NCBI RefSeq assembly: GCF_001269925.1
Contig: NZ_LHVO01000056.1
Span: 62,001-126,000, forward strand
Length of the DNA stretch: 64,000 nt
Origin: Pseudomonas sp. MIACH
GTDB taxonomy: Bacteria; Pseudomonadota; Gammaproteobacteria; Pseudomonadales; Pseudomonadaceae
Direction of reading: 5' to 3'
Part shown: positions 10,506 to 20,120 of the stretch, in pieces
Layout: each line of letters begins with the position of its first letter
Numbering within the stretch: the first letter of the stretch is position 1
Program-made: the position numbers and the translations under genes
The notes under the pieces: model-generated
Told to the model about the DNA's origin: nothing
Database searches by the model: none
What the model saw: the letters and a program-made list of their open reading frames with translations, nothing else

Positions 10506-13316
10506 ATGAGTCTGCCTGCCGCTTTCCTTGCTGACGTCGCACAGCTGATCCCAAAAAGTCGGCGCTTCGACGATCCACTTTCCACCCTCGCATTCGGCAC
10601 CGACGCCAGCTTTTACCGATTGGTCCCACAACTGGTGATCCGTGTGGAGTCGGAAGACGAAGTGGTTGCGCTGCTGCAACTGGCCCAGCGTGAACGCGTG
10701 CCGGTGACGTTCCGCGCAGCCGGCACCAGCCTTTCCGGGCAAGCGATAAGCGACTCGGTGCTGATTGTGCTGGGGGACAACTGGAACGGCCGTGAGATTC
10801 GCGGGCAAGGTACGCAGATCCGCCTGCAACCCGGCGTGATCGGCGCACAGGCTAACGCCTGGCTGGCGCCATTCGGGCGCAAGATCGGCCCCGACCCGGC
10901 GTCGATCAATGCCTGCAAGATCGGCGGAATCGTCGCCAACAACGCCAGTGGCATGTGCTGCGGTACGGCGCAGAACACCTACCACACCCTGGCCGGAATT
11001 TGTCTGGTTCTGGCTGATGGCAGTCGCCTCGATACAGAAGACTCAACCAGCGTTACGGCGTTTCGTGAACAGCACGGCGCACTGCTGGAGCGCCTGGCGA
11101 CACTCGGCCGTGAGACGCGGGCAAACGCCGAATTGGCAGCAAAAATACGCCACAAATACCGCCTGAAAAATACCACCGGCCTGTCACTCAACGCCCTGGT
11201 AGATTTTGATGATCCGCTGGACATCCTCAGCCATTTATTGGTGGGCTCCGAGGGCACCCTGGGATTTATCAGCGCAGTCACCTACGACACCGTGATCGAT
11301 CACCCCAACAAGGCGTCGGCGTTGATTGTGTTTCCAGACGTGGAGACCTGCTGTAACGCGGTCACCGTCCTGAAAACCCAACCGGTATCGGCCGTGGAAC
11401 TGCTGGACCGGCGCAGCATGCGCTCGGTGCAGAACAAGCCGGGCATGCCCGCATTCGTACAGCACTTATCAGAAAATGCCTGCGCGCTGCTGATTGAATC
11501 CCGCGCCGCATCGCCGTCGTTGCTACACGAACAATTGGCGCTGATCATGGCGTCGCTGGCCGGTTTCCCAGTGGAGAAACAGGTCGACTTCACCGAAGAC
11601 CCGGTGGAAAACGCTCGCCTGTGGGCAATCCGCAAGGACACCTTCCCTGCCGTAGGTGCTGTACGCAAAACCGGCACCACGGTAATCATCGAAGACGTCA
11701 CCTTCCCGGTCGAGCAACTGGCGATTGGCGTGAACCGTTTGATCGAACTGTTCGACAAACATCACTACGACGAAGCCATCCTTTTCGGACATGCCCTGGA
11801 AGGTAATCTGCACTTTGTGTTCACCCAAGGCTTCAACAGTGCGCAAGAAGTCACACGCTATCAAGCGTTCATGGATGACGTCGCGCAATTGGTCGCCGTG
11901 GAGTTCGGCGGCTCACTGAAAGCCGAGCACGGCACCGGCCGCAATATGGCACCGTTCGTCGAGCTGGAATGGGGCAGCGATGCCTATCAACTGATGTGGC
12001 AACTTAAACGCCTGCTCGATCCCAACGGCATCCTCAACCCGGATGTGGTGCTCAGCGAAGATCCCCAGATTCACCTCAAACACCTCAAACCGCTGCCGGC
12101 GGCCGACGAGCTTGTGGATAAGTGCATTGAGTGTGGTTTCTGTGAACCGGTATGCCCCTCGAAAGGCCTGACGTTGAGCCCGCGCCAGCGCATCGTGATC
12201 TGGCGAGATATACAGGCAAAAAAACGTGCAGGCGTCGACACCACTGAACTGGAAGCGGCCTACCACTATCAGGGCATCGACACGTGCGCCGCTACTGGCC
12301 TATGTGCCCAGCGCTGCCCAGTAGGAATCAACACCGGCGACCTCGTGAAAAAACTGCGAAGCCGCGACGCCGACCGTACGAAAACCGCCGAATGGCTGGC
12401 CACCCATTTCGCCACGGCACTGCAAGGTGCGCGCTTTACCCTGCATGTCGCCAATAGCGCGCGCATGCTGCTGGGCGCTCCTCGCCTGGCGAAGCTGTCA
12501 GCCACCGTGACCAAGCTGTCCAAGGGACAGATCCCACAGTGGACCAACGCCATGCCACAACCGGAAAAAGCCATTCGCTTCAGCCCGGCCGTGACGGATG
12601 AGCGGCCACGAGTGGTCTACCTGGCGGCTTGTGTCTCACGCGCCATGGGGCCAGCGGCCGGTGACAAAGAGCAGATGTCGCTGTACGAAAAAACCCAAGG
12701 CCTGCTGGAAAAAGCCGGTTACCAAGTCGTGTTTCCCGATGATCAGGACAGCTTGTGCTGCGGCCAGCCTTTCGCGTCCAAAGGCTACGCCGAACAGGCA
12801 GAACACAAACGCCAGGAGCTGATCGGCGCCCTGCTCCATGCCAGCCGTGGCGGCCTGGACCCGATCTATTGCGACACCAGCCCCTGCACCCTGCGCCTGG
12901 TGCAAGACCTCGGCGAAACGCGCCTGGACCTTTACGACCCTGTACGCTTCATCCGTACGCACCTGATGGACCGTCTCGATTTCACACCGCAAGAGGCGCC
13001 GATCGCCGTGCACGTCACCTGTAGCACCCAACACCTGGGGGAAAGCCAGGCGCTGATCGACCTGGCCCGCCGTTGCGCCAAGACCGTGGTAATACCGGAA
13101 GGCATCCACTGCTGCGGATTTGCCGGCGACAAAGGTTTCACCACGCCGGAACTCAACGCCCACTCGCTGCGCTCCCTCAAGGATGCAGTGCAAGACTGCA
13201 GCGAAGGTATCTCCACCAGCCGCACCTGCGAGATCGGCCTGAGCCAGCACGGCGGTATCGATTATCACGGATTGGTGTACCTCGTGGATCGCGTGACCCA
13301 GGCCCGCGCGCATTAA
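10506..13316 (+). CDS. dld: FAD-binding and 4Fe-4S D-lactate dehydrogenase
   Basis: The ATG at 10506 after GGAGGACC gives 936 residues. Order of domains: FAD_binding_4 (about 40-260; FRAAGTSLSGQAISDSVLI, GGIVANNASGMCCG), FAD-oxidase C-terminal domain (about 270-520; ending near HGTGRNMAPFVELEWG), two ferredoxin-type clusters (CIECGFCEPVCPSKG and CAATGLCAQRCPVGI), then two CCG domains (DQDSLCCGQPF and IHCCGFAGDKG). This fused architecture is the quinone-linked D-lactate dehydrogenase found in the Pseudomonas lld operon (PAO1 lldE/dld). It oxidises D-lactate to pyruvate at the membrane. It probably depends on the lldP promoter plus any local promoter beyond the hairpin. Confidence 0.92.
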   Translation: MSLPAAFLADVAQLIPKSRRFDDPLSTLAFGTDASFYRLVPQLVIRVESEDEVVALLQLAQRERVPVTFRAAGTSLSGQAISDSVLIVLGDNWNGREIRGQGTQIRLQPGVIGAQANAWLAPFGRKIGPDPASINACKIGGIVANNASGMCCGTAQNTYHTLAGICLVLADGSRLDTEDSTSVTAFREQHGALLERLATLGRETRANAELAAKIRHKYRLKNTTGLSLNALVDFDDPLDILSHLLVGSEGTLGFISAVTYDTVIDHPNKASALIVFPDVETCCNAVTVLKTQPVSAVELLDRRSMRSVQNKPGMPAFVQHLSENACALLIESRAASPSLLHEQLALIMASLAGFPVEKQVDFTEDPVENARLWAIRKDTFPAVGAVRKTGTTVIIEDVTFPVEQLAIGVNRLIELFDKHHYDEAILFGHALEGNLHFVFTQGFNSAQEVTRYQAFMDDVAQLVAVEFGGSLKAEHGTGRNMAPFVELEWGSDAYQLMWQLKRLLDPNGILNPDVVLSEDPQIHLKHLKPLPAADELVDKCIECGFCEPVCPSKGLTLSPRQRIVIWRDIQAKKRAGVDTTELEAAYHYQGIDTCAATGLCAQRCPVGINTGDLVKKLRSRDADRTKTAEWLATHFATALQGARFTLHVANSARMLLGAPRLAKLSATVTKLSKGQIPQWTNAMPQPEKAIRFSPAVTDERPRVVYLAACVSRAMGPAAGDKEQMSLYEKTQGLLEKAGYQVVFPDDQDSLCCGQPFASKGYAEQAEHKRQELIGALLHASRGGLDPIYCDTSPCTLRLVQDLGETRLDLYDPVRFIRTHLMDRLDFTPQEAPIAVHVTCSTQHLGESQALIDLARRCAKTVVIPEGIHCCGFAGDKGFTTPELNAHSLRSLKDAVQDCSEGISTSRTCEIGLSQHGGIDYHGLVYLVDRVTQARAH

Positions 13317-13451
13317 TCCCGCAAAAAAACAGAACCCCTGCGCGCCGGCGTAGTCATCTGCATAGGCCTCGACAAACGAGGCTCATCAGTGATGTCGCTG
13401 GCAGCCCTTGAACGCCAGCAGCGTCGAGCCCTTTGCGCAAGGAGATACCCT

Positions 13452-13730
13452 ATGAAGCGTTCCGCTCTTGCTGGCTTGTTCATTACCGCTGCGATGTTGG
13501 CCTCCCCTGTTTTTGCGGCGGGCGAGCCCGACCTGTGCAAGATCAACCTGGACAAAATCAACAACGGTAAAGCGCTGCTCGCCACCGATTCCAGTGGCAA
13601 AAGTGGCGAAATCGACACAGCCGTCTCCCAGGCCAAGGCCGCCCACGCCGCCGGCGATGACAAGAAGTGCATCGAGATCACCTCCAAGGCCCTGCAAGAC
13701 CTGCAGAACATGGACAAAGGCGGCCAATAA
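13452..13730 (+). CDS. Small secreted/periplasmic protein of unknown function
   Basis: The start at 13452 follows AAGGAGA and gives 92 residues. A clear Sec signal peptide (MKRSALAGLFITAAMLASPVFA, cleavage after AFA-like VFA-A) is followed by about 70 hydrophilic residues with two cysteines (DLCKINL and KKCIEI), which could form a disulfide. The mature part is mostly helical with Lys/Asp/Ala. I do not recognise a named family beyond similar small proteins in pseudomonads. It sits alone between dld and tmRNA and has its own terminator hairpin. Confidence 0.85.
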   Translation: MKRSALAGLFITAAMLASPVFAAGEPDLCKINLDKINNGKALLATDSSGKSGEIDTAVSQAKAAHAAGDDKKCIEITSKALQDLQNMDKGGQ

Positions 13731-13736
13731 GCGCAG

Positions 13737-13758
13737 GGCCAACCTTCGGGTTGGCCTT
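13737..13758 (+). terminator. Terminator hairpin after the small secreted protein
   Basis: GGCCAACC and GGTTGGCC close on a TTCG tetraloop, followed by TT. It is compact and stable but has a short T-run. Confidence 0.65.
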
Positions 13759-13823
13759 CCGTAACCGTTTGGCGTACACTGCACAGGCTTGTCACTCACT
13801 ATGAAACAACGAGTTACAAGCAC

Positions 13824-14221
13824 GGGGCCGTTTAGGATTCGACGCCGGTCGCGAAACTTTAGGTGCATGCCGAGTTGGTAACAGAACTCGTAAATCCACT
13901 GTTGCAACTTCTTATAGTTGCCAATGACGAAAATCCAAGCTGGGAAACCGCTATCGCTGCGTAAGCAGCCTTAGATCCTGAGCTTCTGGTACCTTCGGGT
14001 CCAGCAATCACCAGGGGATGTCTGTAAACCCAAAGTGATTGTCATATAGAACAGAATCGCCGTGCAGTACGTTGTGGACGAAGCGGCTAAAACTTACACA
14101 ACTCGCCCAAAGCACCCTGCCCTTCGGGTCGCTGAGGGTTAACTTAATAGAAACGGCTACGCATGTAGTACCGACAGCGGAGTACTGGCGGACGGGGGTT
14201 CAAATCCCCCCGGCTCCACCA
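13824..14221 (+). ncRNA. ssrA: tmRNA (SsrA)
   Basis: The 398-nt gene starts GGGGCCGTTTAGGATTCGAC and ends with the T-arm sequence GGGGGTTCAAATCCCCC and encoded CCA. The 7-bp acceptor stem pairs GGGGCCG with CGGCTCC, including the conserved third-position G-U. The resume codon GCC is at 13920, after TATAGTT. The tag reads ANDENPSWETAIAA and stops at TAA 13962-13964. It rescues stalled ribosomes with SmpB and marks the product for proteolysis. The tag departs from the usual YALAA-type ending; the ANDE start and the two final alanines are kept. Confidence 0.98.
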
Positions 14222-14242
14222 ATTCGCCTTCCCACGAAGGCC

Positions 14243-14289
14243 AAAAAAAGCCGTAAAGCCTAGATAAATCAAAGCTTTACGGCTTTTTT
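14243..14289 (+). terminator. tmRNA rho-independent terminator
   Basis: AAAAAAAGCCGTAAAGC pairs with GCTTTACGGCTTTTTT across a short AT-rich loop; a strong T-run follows. The A-run on the left could also serve the convergent glyA paralogue. Confidence 0.88.
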
Positions 14290-14370
14290 ATTGCCAAAAT
14301 CCACCCTCCCCCCCACTACAATGCTCATAAACGCTTGCGGCATAACACGCGCGCAACGACCAAACCAAAC

Positions 14371-15636
14371 TCAGCGATACACCGGAAAACGACGGCACAG
14401 CGCAACAGCCTGTTCGCGCACGTGGTGTCCGACCTTGTCGCTTTCACCGTTTTCCAAGGCGTCCAGTACGTCGCACAACCAGCCGGCCACTTGCTGGCAG
14501 GCCTCCACACCAAACCCGCGGGTGGTCACCGCTGGGGTGCCGATGCGAAGGCCGGAGGTCACAAACGGTGAGCGTGGGTCATTTGGCACCGAGTTTTTGT
14601 TGGCGGTGATGTAGGCACTGCTCAGGGCGGTGTCGGCTTCTTTGCCGGTGTAGGGCTTGTCGGACAGGTCGATCAGCATCATGTGGTTGTCGGTGCCGCC
14701 TGAGACGATTTTGTACCCGCGCTCTTGCAACACCCCGGCCATGGCCCGGGCGTTGATGACCACCTGGGCCTGGTAGAGGCTGAACTCCGGCGCAAGCGCT
14801 TCCTTGAACGCCACGGCCTTGGCCGCGATCTGGTGCATCAACGGCCCGCCCTGTACGCCCGGAAACACAGCGGAATCGAGCTTCTTGTAGAAGGCTTCAT
14901 CCTGTCCCTTGGACAAAATCAAACCGCCGCGTGGCCCGCGCAGGGTTTTGTGCGTGGTGCTGGTGACCACATGGGCATGGGGAAGCGGGTCCGGGTATTG
15001 TCCCGCGGCGACCAGCCCGGCGACGTGGGCCATATCGACCCAGAAGATAGCCCCGACCTTGTCGGCAATGCTGCGCATGCGTGCCCAGTCCTTGTAGCGC
15101 GAATACGCGGAAAAACCACCGATCAACATTTTGGGGCGTGTCTGCAGGGCGATGCGTTCCATCTCGTCGTAGTCAAGAAAGCCGGTTTTGGGGTCCAGTC
15201 CGTAAGGCACGATGGTGTAGTGACGCCCCGAAAAGTTGGCCGGGTTGCCGTGGGTCAGGTGACCGCCCTGGGCCAGGTTCATGCCCATCACCGTGTCACC
15301 GGGGTTGATCAGTGCCAGGAAGACCGCCGCGTTGGCCTGTGCGCCAGCATGGGGCTGCACGTTGGCGTAGTCGCAGTCGAACAGGGCCTTGACCCGCTTG
15401 ATGGCCAGCCGCTCGGCCACATCGACGTATTCGCAGCCGCTGTAATAGCGCTTGCCGGGGTAGCCTTCGGCGTACTTGTTGGTGAGCACCGTGCTCTGGG
15501 TTTTCATCACCAGCGGGCTGGCATAGTTTTCCGAGGCGATCAGCTCGATATGGTCTTCCTGGCGATGCTCTTCGTTGTGAATCGATTCATACAGCTCAGG
15601 GTCGAAAGCGTTGAGGGTCAGCGTCGAGTCGTACAT
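14371..15636 (-). CDS. glyA: Serine hydroxymethyltransferase, accessory paralogue
   Basis: Starting at the ATG of 15634-15636 (AAGGA upstream) it is 421 residues. It has the full SHMT pattern: [37 protein letters not shown], the aldimine lysine in [14 protein letters not shown], and the C-terminal [15 protein letters not shown] interconverts serine and glycine with tetrahydrofolate. This copy differs clearly from the one at 44269 (for example [19 protein letters not shown] at the start) and follows a BenE-family transporter by 52 bp, opposite a MocR regulator, so it is probably part of a dedicated catabolic unit rather than housekeeping C1 supply. Confidence 0.95.
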   Translation of the reverse strand: MYDSTLTLNAFDPELYESIHNEEHRQEDHIELIASENYASPLVMKTQSTVLTNKYAEGYPGKRYYSGCEYVDVAERLAIKRVKALFDCDYANVQPHAGAQANAAVFLALINPGDTVMGMNLAQGGHLTHGNPANFSGRHYTIVPYGLDPKTGFLDYDEMERIALQTRPKMLIGGFSAYSRYKDWARMRSIADKVGAIFWVDMAHVAGLVAAGQYPDPLPHAHVVTSTTHKTLRGPRGGLILSKGQDEAFYKKLDSAVFPGVQGGPLMHQIAAKAVAFKEALAPEFSLYQAQVVINARAMAGVLQERGYKIVSGGTDNHMMLIDLSDKPYTGKEADTALSSAYITANKNSVPNDPRSPFVTSGLRIGTPAVTTRGFGVEACQQVAGWLCDVLDALENGESDKVGHHVREQAVALCRRFPVYR

Positions 15637-15688
15637 GCGCAAAGTGTCCTTGGTCAAGAATTCAAGCGGCGGATGACAGGGGCAAGCA

Positions 15689-16912
15689 TCAGCGGTCGGC
15701 CTGTGGCACAGCCGTCTTTTCCCGACGCGGCCACTGCCCATTGAGCACCGCGTAGGCCGCTAGGCCGATGACTAGGCCCCAGAACGCGCCGCCGATGCCC
15801 AGCAGGGTGATATTGGCCGCGCAGGCCAGAAAGGTAATCAGCGACGCTTCCCGCGATCTCACGTCCGCCATCGCGTTGGCCACACTCATGCCGAGTGTGC
15901 CCAACAGGGCCAGCCCGGCCAGGGTGGTGATGAAGGTCGCCGGGAAGGCCATGAACACCGCCGCCAGGGTCACGCCGAAGATCCCCACGAGGATGTAGAA
16001 GATGCCCGCGGCCACGCCTGCGATCCAGCGCTTGGACGGGTCTTCAGACGCTTCCTTGCCCGTGCAGATGGCGGCCGTGATTGCCGCGAGGTTGAAGGCA
16101 TGGGAACCGAACGGCGCCATCAGCAAAGAACCCAGCCCGGTCACACTGAGGATCGGGTTGGCACTGGTGTTGAAGCCATCATTGCGCAGCACCAGCATGC
16201 CCGGCATGTACTGCCCCGTGAGGGTGATCAGAAACAGCGGCAACGCCACGCTCAACAACGCATTGACCGAGAACTCAGGGCGTGTGAACACCGGGGTCGC
16301 AAACTCCAGCGCCAGCCCCGTGAAGTCCACGCGCTCCTGCATCAGCAGAAAGCCAAGCCCCAGCACCAGAATGCCGACCACTGCATAGCGCGCACTCAAG
16401 CGCTTGAACAGGATGTAGGCGCCTATCAACACCCCGACCAATAACGGGTCGACGCTCATGCTGGCGAACGCACCGATGCCGAACTGCAGCAGGATGCCGC
16501 CCAACAAGCCCGCTGCCACACCGGGCGGGATAAGGCGAACGGCTTTTTCAAAGTAACCGGACACGCCCAGCAGCACGAACGCTGCAGCCGAAATCATGTA
16601 TGCCCCAATGGCCTCGGCGTAGGGTGTGGTCGCCAAGGCGACGATCAAAAACGCCGCCGCCGGGGTCGACCAGGCGGTGATGATCGGCTCGCGACTCACC
16701 CAGCTCAGGAACAACCCGGTCACACCGACCCCGATCGACACAGACCACACCCACGACGCCGTCAATTCAGGGCTGAGTCCTGCGACCTTGGCGGCCTGAA
16801 ACACCAGGATGAAGGTGCCGCCGTAATTGACGATCACCGAGATCAGTCCGGCAACCACCGGATGCAGCAGGTCCCGCAGCCCCAGGGACGACGGGGATCG
16901 AGTAGATGACAT
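15689..16912 (-). CDS. BenE-family membrane transporter
   Basis: The ATG of 16910-16912 follows AAGGAG at good spacing and gives 407 residues; a further in-frame ATG at 16963 has no better site. About 11-12 hydrophobic segments are visible, with family landmarks [20 protein letters not shown] and [30 protein letters not shown], the BenE (benzoate:H+ symporter) signature region. The family name does not fix the substrate: there are no benzoate catabolic genes here, and the neighbours are SHMT and a MocR regulator. I infer uptake of an amino-acid-related or small organic compound. Confidence 0.85.
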   Translation of the reverse strand: MSSTRSPSSLGLRDLLHPVVAGLISVIVNYGGTFILVFQAAKVAGLSPELTASWVWSVSIGVGVTGLFLSWVSREPIITAWSTPAAAFLIVALATTPYAEAIGAYMISAAAFVLLGVSGYFEKAVRLIPPGVAAGLLGGILLQFGIGAFASMSVDPLLVGVLIGAYILFKRLSARYAVVGILVLGLGFLLMQERVDFTGLALEFATPVFTRPEFSVNALLSVALPLFLITLTGQYMPGMLVLRNDGFNTSANPILSVTGLGSLLMAPFGSHAFNLAAITAAICTGKEASEDPSKRWIAGVAAGIFYILVGIFGVTLAAVFMAFPATFITTLAGLALLGTLGMSVANAMADVRSREASLITFLACAANITLLGIGGAFWGLVIGLAAYAVLNGQWPRREKTAVPQADR

Positions 16913-16980
16913 AGGTCTTGGCTCCTTGCGGGACGACGCATTCGTCCATGGGTAAGCGGTCATTTATAGCCGTTGAATGG

Positions 16981-17084
16981 CAGGCTTTACCCCCGACGCT
17001 GCAGCGTAGAAGACCAGACCACGTTGCGCGGTCGGCTCAGCAATGCTCGCGCGCAAACGAGCCTGATCAACGAGGTAAAGCCTG
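16981..17084. promoter_or_regulatory. Paired inverted repeat in the benE-like / mocR intergenic region
   Basis: CAGGCTTTACC (16981-16991) and its exact complement GGTAAAGCCTG (17074-17084) lie 82 bp apart in the 247-bp divergent region. MocR regulators often bind two separated sites in such gaps, so these are candidate operators for the adjacent regulator; this is inference. Confidence 0.5.
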
Positions 17085-17159
17085 GGGTGGCGAGGGCCAG
17101 AGTCTACGGATAAGCTGGCCTGCCCTTACCTGCCATTTCATGGAAAGAGAGCAGACCAC

Positions 17160-18656
17160 ATGGCAAAGACCTTCGAGCTGGAAACCCTGAAGATGCGCCT
17201 CAACGACGCGGAGTTTCAGTTGCTGGATCTGCACCAGCGGATCCAGCGTGCGTTGCGTGCCCTGATTCTCGACGGCGCCCTCGGCCCCGGCCTGAAACTG
17301 CCCGCCACGCGGGTGCTGTCCAAGTCACTGGGCTGCGCCCGCGACACTGTTGAGAACGCCTATGTGCAGTTGCATCGGGACGGGTTTATCGTGCGCCGCG
17401 AAGGGGCTGGCAGTTATGTCTGCGACACGCTGGGCGTCGAATTGCGCGGTGCCGGTCGTCGACGTCTGAGGGCTCAGGAAGTCAGGAGCAGTGTCGCCGC
17501 ACCGGGCGCTGCACTCAGCCAACGCGGACGGATGATCTTCGACACCGGCGGCGTGCGCGATCAGCAAGTTATCAAGGCATTCGCCACCGGCCTGCCGGAA
17601 ACCCGTAGCTTCCCGATGGATGTCTGGGAGCGCTTGCAGCGCCAGGTCATGAAAGACTATCGCGCCAGCGTGCTGCTGCATGGCGACCCACAAGGGGTCG
17701 AGCCCCTGCGCAAGGCGATTGCCACTTACCTGAACCTCGAACGCGGCGCCAAATGCTCCCCCGACCAGGTACTGGTCTTGAGCAGTACGCGTCAGGCCTT
17801 GTACTTGTGCGCGCAGTTACTGGTGGACGCCGGCAAGCCGATTCTGCTGGAAAATCCCGGCTATTACGGCGCCCGCAAGGCCTTCGAAATCGCCGAAACC
17901 AAGGTGCTGCCCATTGATGTCGATGAACGCGGCATCCGCACCGACCTGCTGTACGCCGACCGCAGCGGCGCCAATTGCGTGTATGTCACGCCCTCGCACC
18001 AATACCCCACCGGCGTGACGTTGCCGCTGGAGCGGCGTCTTGATTTGATCAATTGGGCGGCACAGAAAGGCAAGTGGATCATCGAGGATGACTACGACAG
18101 CGAGTTCCATTACGACGGGCAACCCACGGCGTGTGTGCAAGGCCTGGACAAGTATCAGCGCACGCTCTACATCGGCACATTCAGCAAGACGCTCTACCCC
18201 GGCCTGCGCATGGGGTACATGGTGCTGCCCCCCGAACTGGTCAAGCCCTTTGCCTATGCGCGCAGCATGATGGACGGCCACACGCCGCAAACGCTGCAAC
18301 TGACGCTGGCGCGTTTTATGGAGGACGGCCATTACAACGCGCATGTCCGGGCCATGCGCAAGCTCTATGCCGGACGCCGGTCGAGCATGCACGACGCGAT
18401 CGGCAAGTACTTGAGCACGGTGGTCAGCACCGAACTGCCGCCGGGCGGATTGCAAATCCCCTGCTTGCTGAAGGCCGGATGGTCCGAGGAAAAAACCATC
18501 CGCCAGGCCGCCGCTGCTGGCGTACAACTGTCCGGCCTCAGCGGCTTGTACGTGGGCGACCCGAAGCAACAGGGCTGGCTGTTGGGCTACTCCTCCCTGA
18601 CCGCACATGAAATCGAAGCCGCCACGTTGCGCCTGGCCAACGCCCTGAAAATCTAA
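17160..18656 (+). CDS. MocR-type regulator (GntR winged helix fused to aminotransferase fold)
   Basis: This 498-residue protein combines an N-terminal GntR winged helix (about residues 20-90: LHQRIQRALRALILDGALGPGLKLPATRVLSKSLGCARDTVENAY) with a fold-type I aminotransferase domain (about 130-498). The PLP lysine is K343 in TFSKTLYPGLRMG, and the Asp/Tyr cofactor contacts are visible in IIEDDYDSEFHY and TPSHQYPTG. MocR proteins sense PLP or an amino-acid adduct of it and usually control the gene facing them. Here that is the BenE-like/SHMT pair, with a common 247-bp control region. The start follows AAAGAGAG. Confidence 0.93.
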   Translation: MAKTFELETLKMRLNDAEFQLLDLHQRIQRALRALILDGALGPGLKLPATRVLSKSLGCARDTVENAYVQLHRDGFIVRREGAGSYVCDTLGVELRGAGRRRLRAQEVRSSVAAPGAALSQRGRMIFDTGGVRDQQVIKAFATGLPETRSFPMDVWERLQRQVMKDYRASVLLHGDPQGVEPLRKAIATYLNLERGAKCSPDQVLVLSSTRQALYLCAQLLVDAGKPILLENPGYYGARKAFEIAETKVLPIDVDERGIRTDLLYADRSGANCVYVTPSHQYPTGVTLPLERRLDLINWAAQKGKWIIEDDYDSEFHYDGQPTACVQGLDKYQRTLYIGTFSKTLYPGLRMGYMVLPPELVKPFAYARSMMDGHTPQTLQLTLARFMEDGHYNAHVRAMRKLYAGRRSSMHDAIGKYLSTVVSTELPPGGLQIPCLLKAGWSEEKTIRQAAAAGVQLSGLSGLYVGDPKQQGWLLGYSSLTAHEIEAATLRLANALKI

Positions 18657-18667
18657 TCGCCCAGCGC

Positions 18668-18913
18668 ATGGTTCGTCAGCAACTGCCGGGCCTGGGCGGC
18701 CATCCGCGCAACATCTCCCCCGAAACTCTGCTGATCCAGGCCAGCGAAACCCTCGCCTCACTCAACGCCATGACCACCGATCTGGCCTTCGAGTTCGAAG
18801 GCGCCAACCGTCACAAGCTACTGGCCACCCAACACTTGATCGTGCTGGGTGAACGCTTGGTCGAGCGAGTGATGGTACTCACCCAGGGCACGCAAACGGG
18901 CTTCCAATCTTAA
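18668..18913 (+). CDS. DUF6124/DUF3077-like small protein, perhaps N-terminally truncated
   Basis: The 81-residue frame contains PETLLIQASETLASLNAMTTDLAFEFEGANRHKLLATQHLIVLGERLVERV, closely resembling the C-terminal half of the DUF6124 (formerly DUF3077) proteins common in Pseudomonas. Those proteins usually carry 40-60 more residues at the N-terminus, which are missing here, and no convincing ribosome site precedes the ATG. It begins 12 bp after the MocR stop. It may be a decayed remnant or a short functional form; function unknown. Confidence 0.5.
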   Translation: MVRQQLPGLGGHPRNISPETLLIQASETLASLNAMTTDLAFEFEGANRHKLLATQHLIVLGERLVERVMVLTQGTQTGFQS

Positions 18914-19112
18914 TCATTCTCAACACTTAAATTAGCAAGTTAGCCAACTAACGACTTTCAACCATCCACTTGAATAGCTCATCATCCGCATCGCTATTGC
19001 TTTAACGATAAACCCTGCGATTATTTTTAATTCACATATATTTTACATCCCCTTACATATGCTAGTGTCATTAAGGCATCAATGCTATTCCAACCAGAAT
19101 CAAGGGGTGTGT

Positions 19113-20045
19113 ATGGCAGGAGTAATGGCATCCGTTAACAGCCGTACGCAATTGGTCGGCCAGAACAGGCTGGAATTATTGCTATTCCGCTTCAACGATC
19201 AACAGCTATACGGGATCAACGTCTTTAAAGTGCGGGAAGTTATCCGCTGCCCCAAGTTATCCATACTACCAAAGTCTAATAACAACATTTGTGGCGTTGC
19301 CAATATACGCGGCGCTTGTATCCCTATTCTAGACCTCGCGATGGCAACAGGACTGCCCGGCATCACCGATAAAGAAAGCGCTTTTATTATACTTACGGAG
19401 TACAACAACCGCGTTCAAGGTTTCCTCGTCCATGCGGTTGAACACATCGTCAATTTGAACTGGGAAGACATTCATCCGCCCCCCAAGGGCAGCGGTGACA
19501 ACAATTACCTGACGGCCGTTACCCGTGCCGATGATCGTCTGGTCGAAATCATCGATGTGGAAAAGGTACTGACGGAAATCTCGCCCTCGTCCGAAGAAAT
19601 ATCCATTGGCGTGGTGGACGACGCGGTCACCCAACAGGCCAGGCACCTGCGTGTGCTGACCGTGGATGACTCGATGGTGGCGCGTAAACAGGTGACCCGC
19701 TGCCTGGAGACGGTGGGCGTCGAGGTGGTCGCGTTGAACGATGGGCGCCAGGCGCTGGATTACCTTCGGGCCATGCTCGACGAGGGGCGCAACCCCGACG
19801 AGGAGTTCCTGATGATGATTTCAGACATCGAAATGCCGGAAATGGACGGCTATACCCTGACCGCCGAAATACGCAGCGACCCGCGCATGGCCAAGTTGCA
19901 TATCGTGCTGCACACCTCCCTGTCGGGCGGTTTCAACCAGGCCATGGTCAAGAAGGTCGGAGCCGATGACTTCCTGGCGAAGTTTCGCCCGGATGACCTG
20001 GCAGGCCGCGTGGTCGCACGTATCAAGGCCGCAAGCACTGTCTGA
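19113..20045 (+). CDS. cheV: Chemotaxis coupling protein CheV
   Basis: The ATG at 19113 follows AAGGGG and gives 310 residues. Residues about 15-165 form a CheW domain (LELLLFRFNDQQLYGINVFKVREV, VANIRGACIPILDL); residues about 180-310 form a receiver domain with the acidic pocket LTVDDSMVARK, the phospho-acceptor Asp in MMISDIEMPEMDGY and the switch Lys in FLAKF. CheV couples receptors to CheA and can act as a phosphate sink. It is followed by an HD-GYP protein and a chemoreceptor on the same strand. AT-rich DNA upstream (18914-19112) probably holds its promoter, but I could not pick a convincing one. Confidence 0.94.
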   Translation: MAGVMASVNSRTQLVGQNRLELLLFRFNDQQLYGINVFKVREVIRCPKLSILPKSNNNICGVANIRGACIPILDLAMATGLPGITDKESAFIILTEYNNRVQGFLVHAVEHIVNLNWEDIHPPPKGSGDNNYLTAVTRADDRLVEIIDVEKVLTEISPSSEEISIGVVDDAVTQQARHLRVLTVDDSMVARKQVTRCLETVGVEVVALNDGRQALDYLRAMLDEGRNPDEEFLMMISDIEMPEMDGYTLTAEIRSDPRMAKLHIVLHTSLSGGFNQAMVKKVGADDFLAKFRPDDLAGRVVARIKAASTV

Positions 20046-20120
20046 AAGGCAAAACGAACTTGCTCAAGCCAAGGAGGCTGATAAGAAACGCATAAAAAGA
20101 ACATCAACAGAGGGCATACC

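Noticed and set aside
14210-14370. tmRNA 3' end as an attachment site for a genomic island
   Set aside because: No integrase, no repeated copy of the tmRNA end and no compositional change follow; the next genes are an ordinary SHMT/BenE unit.
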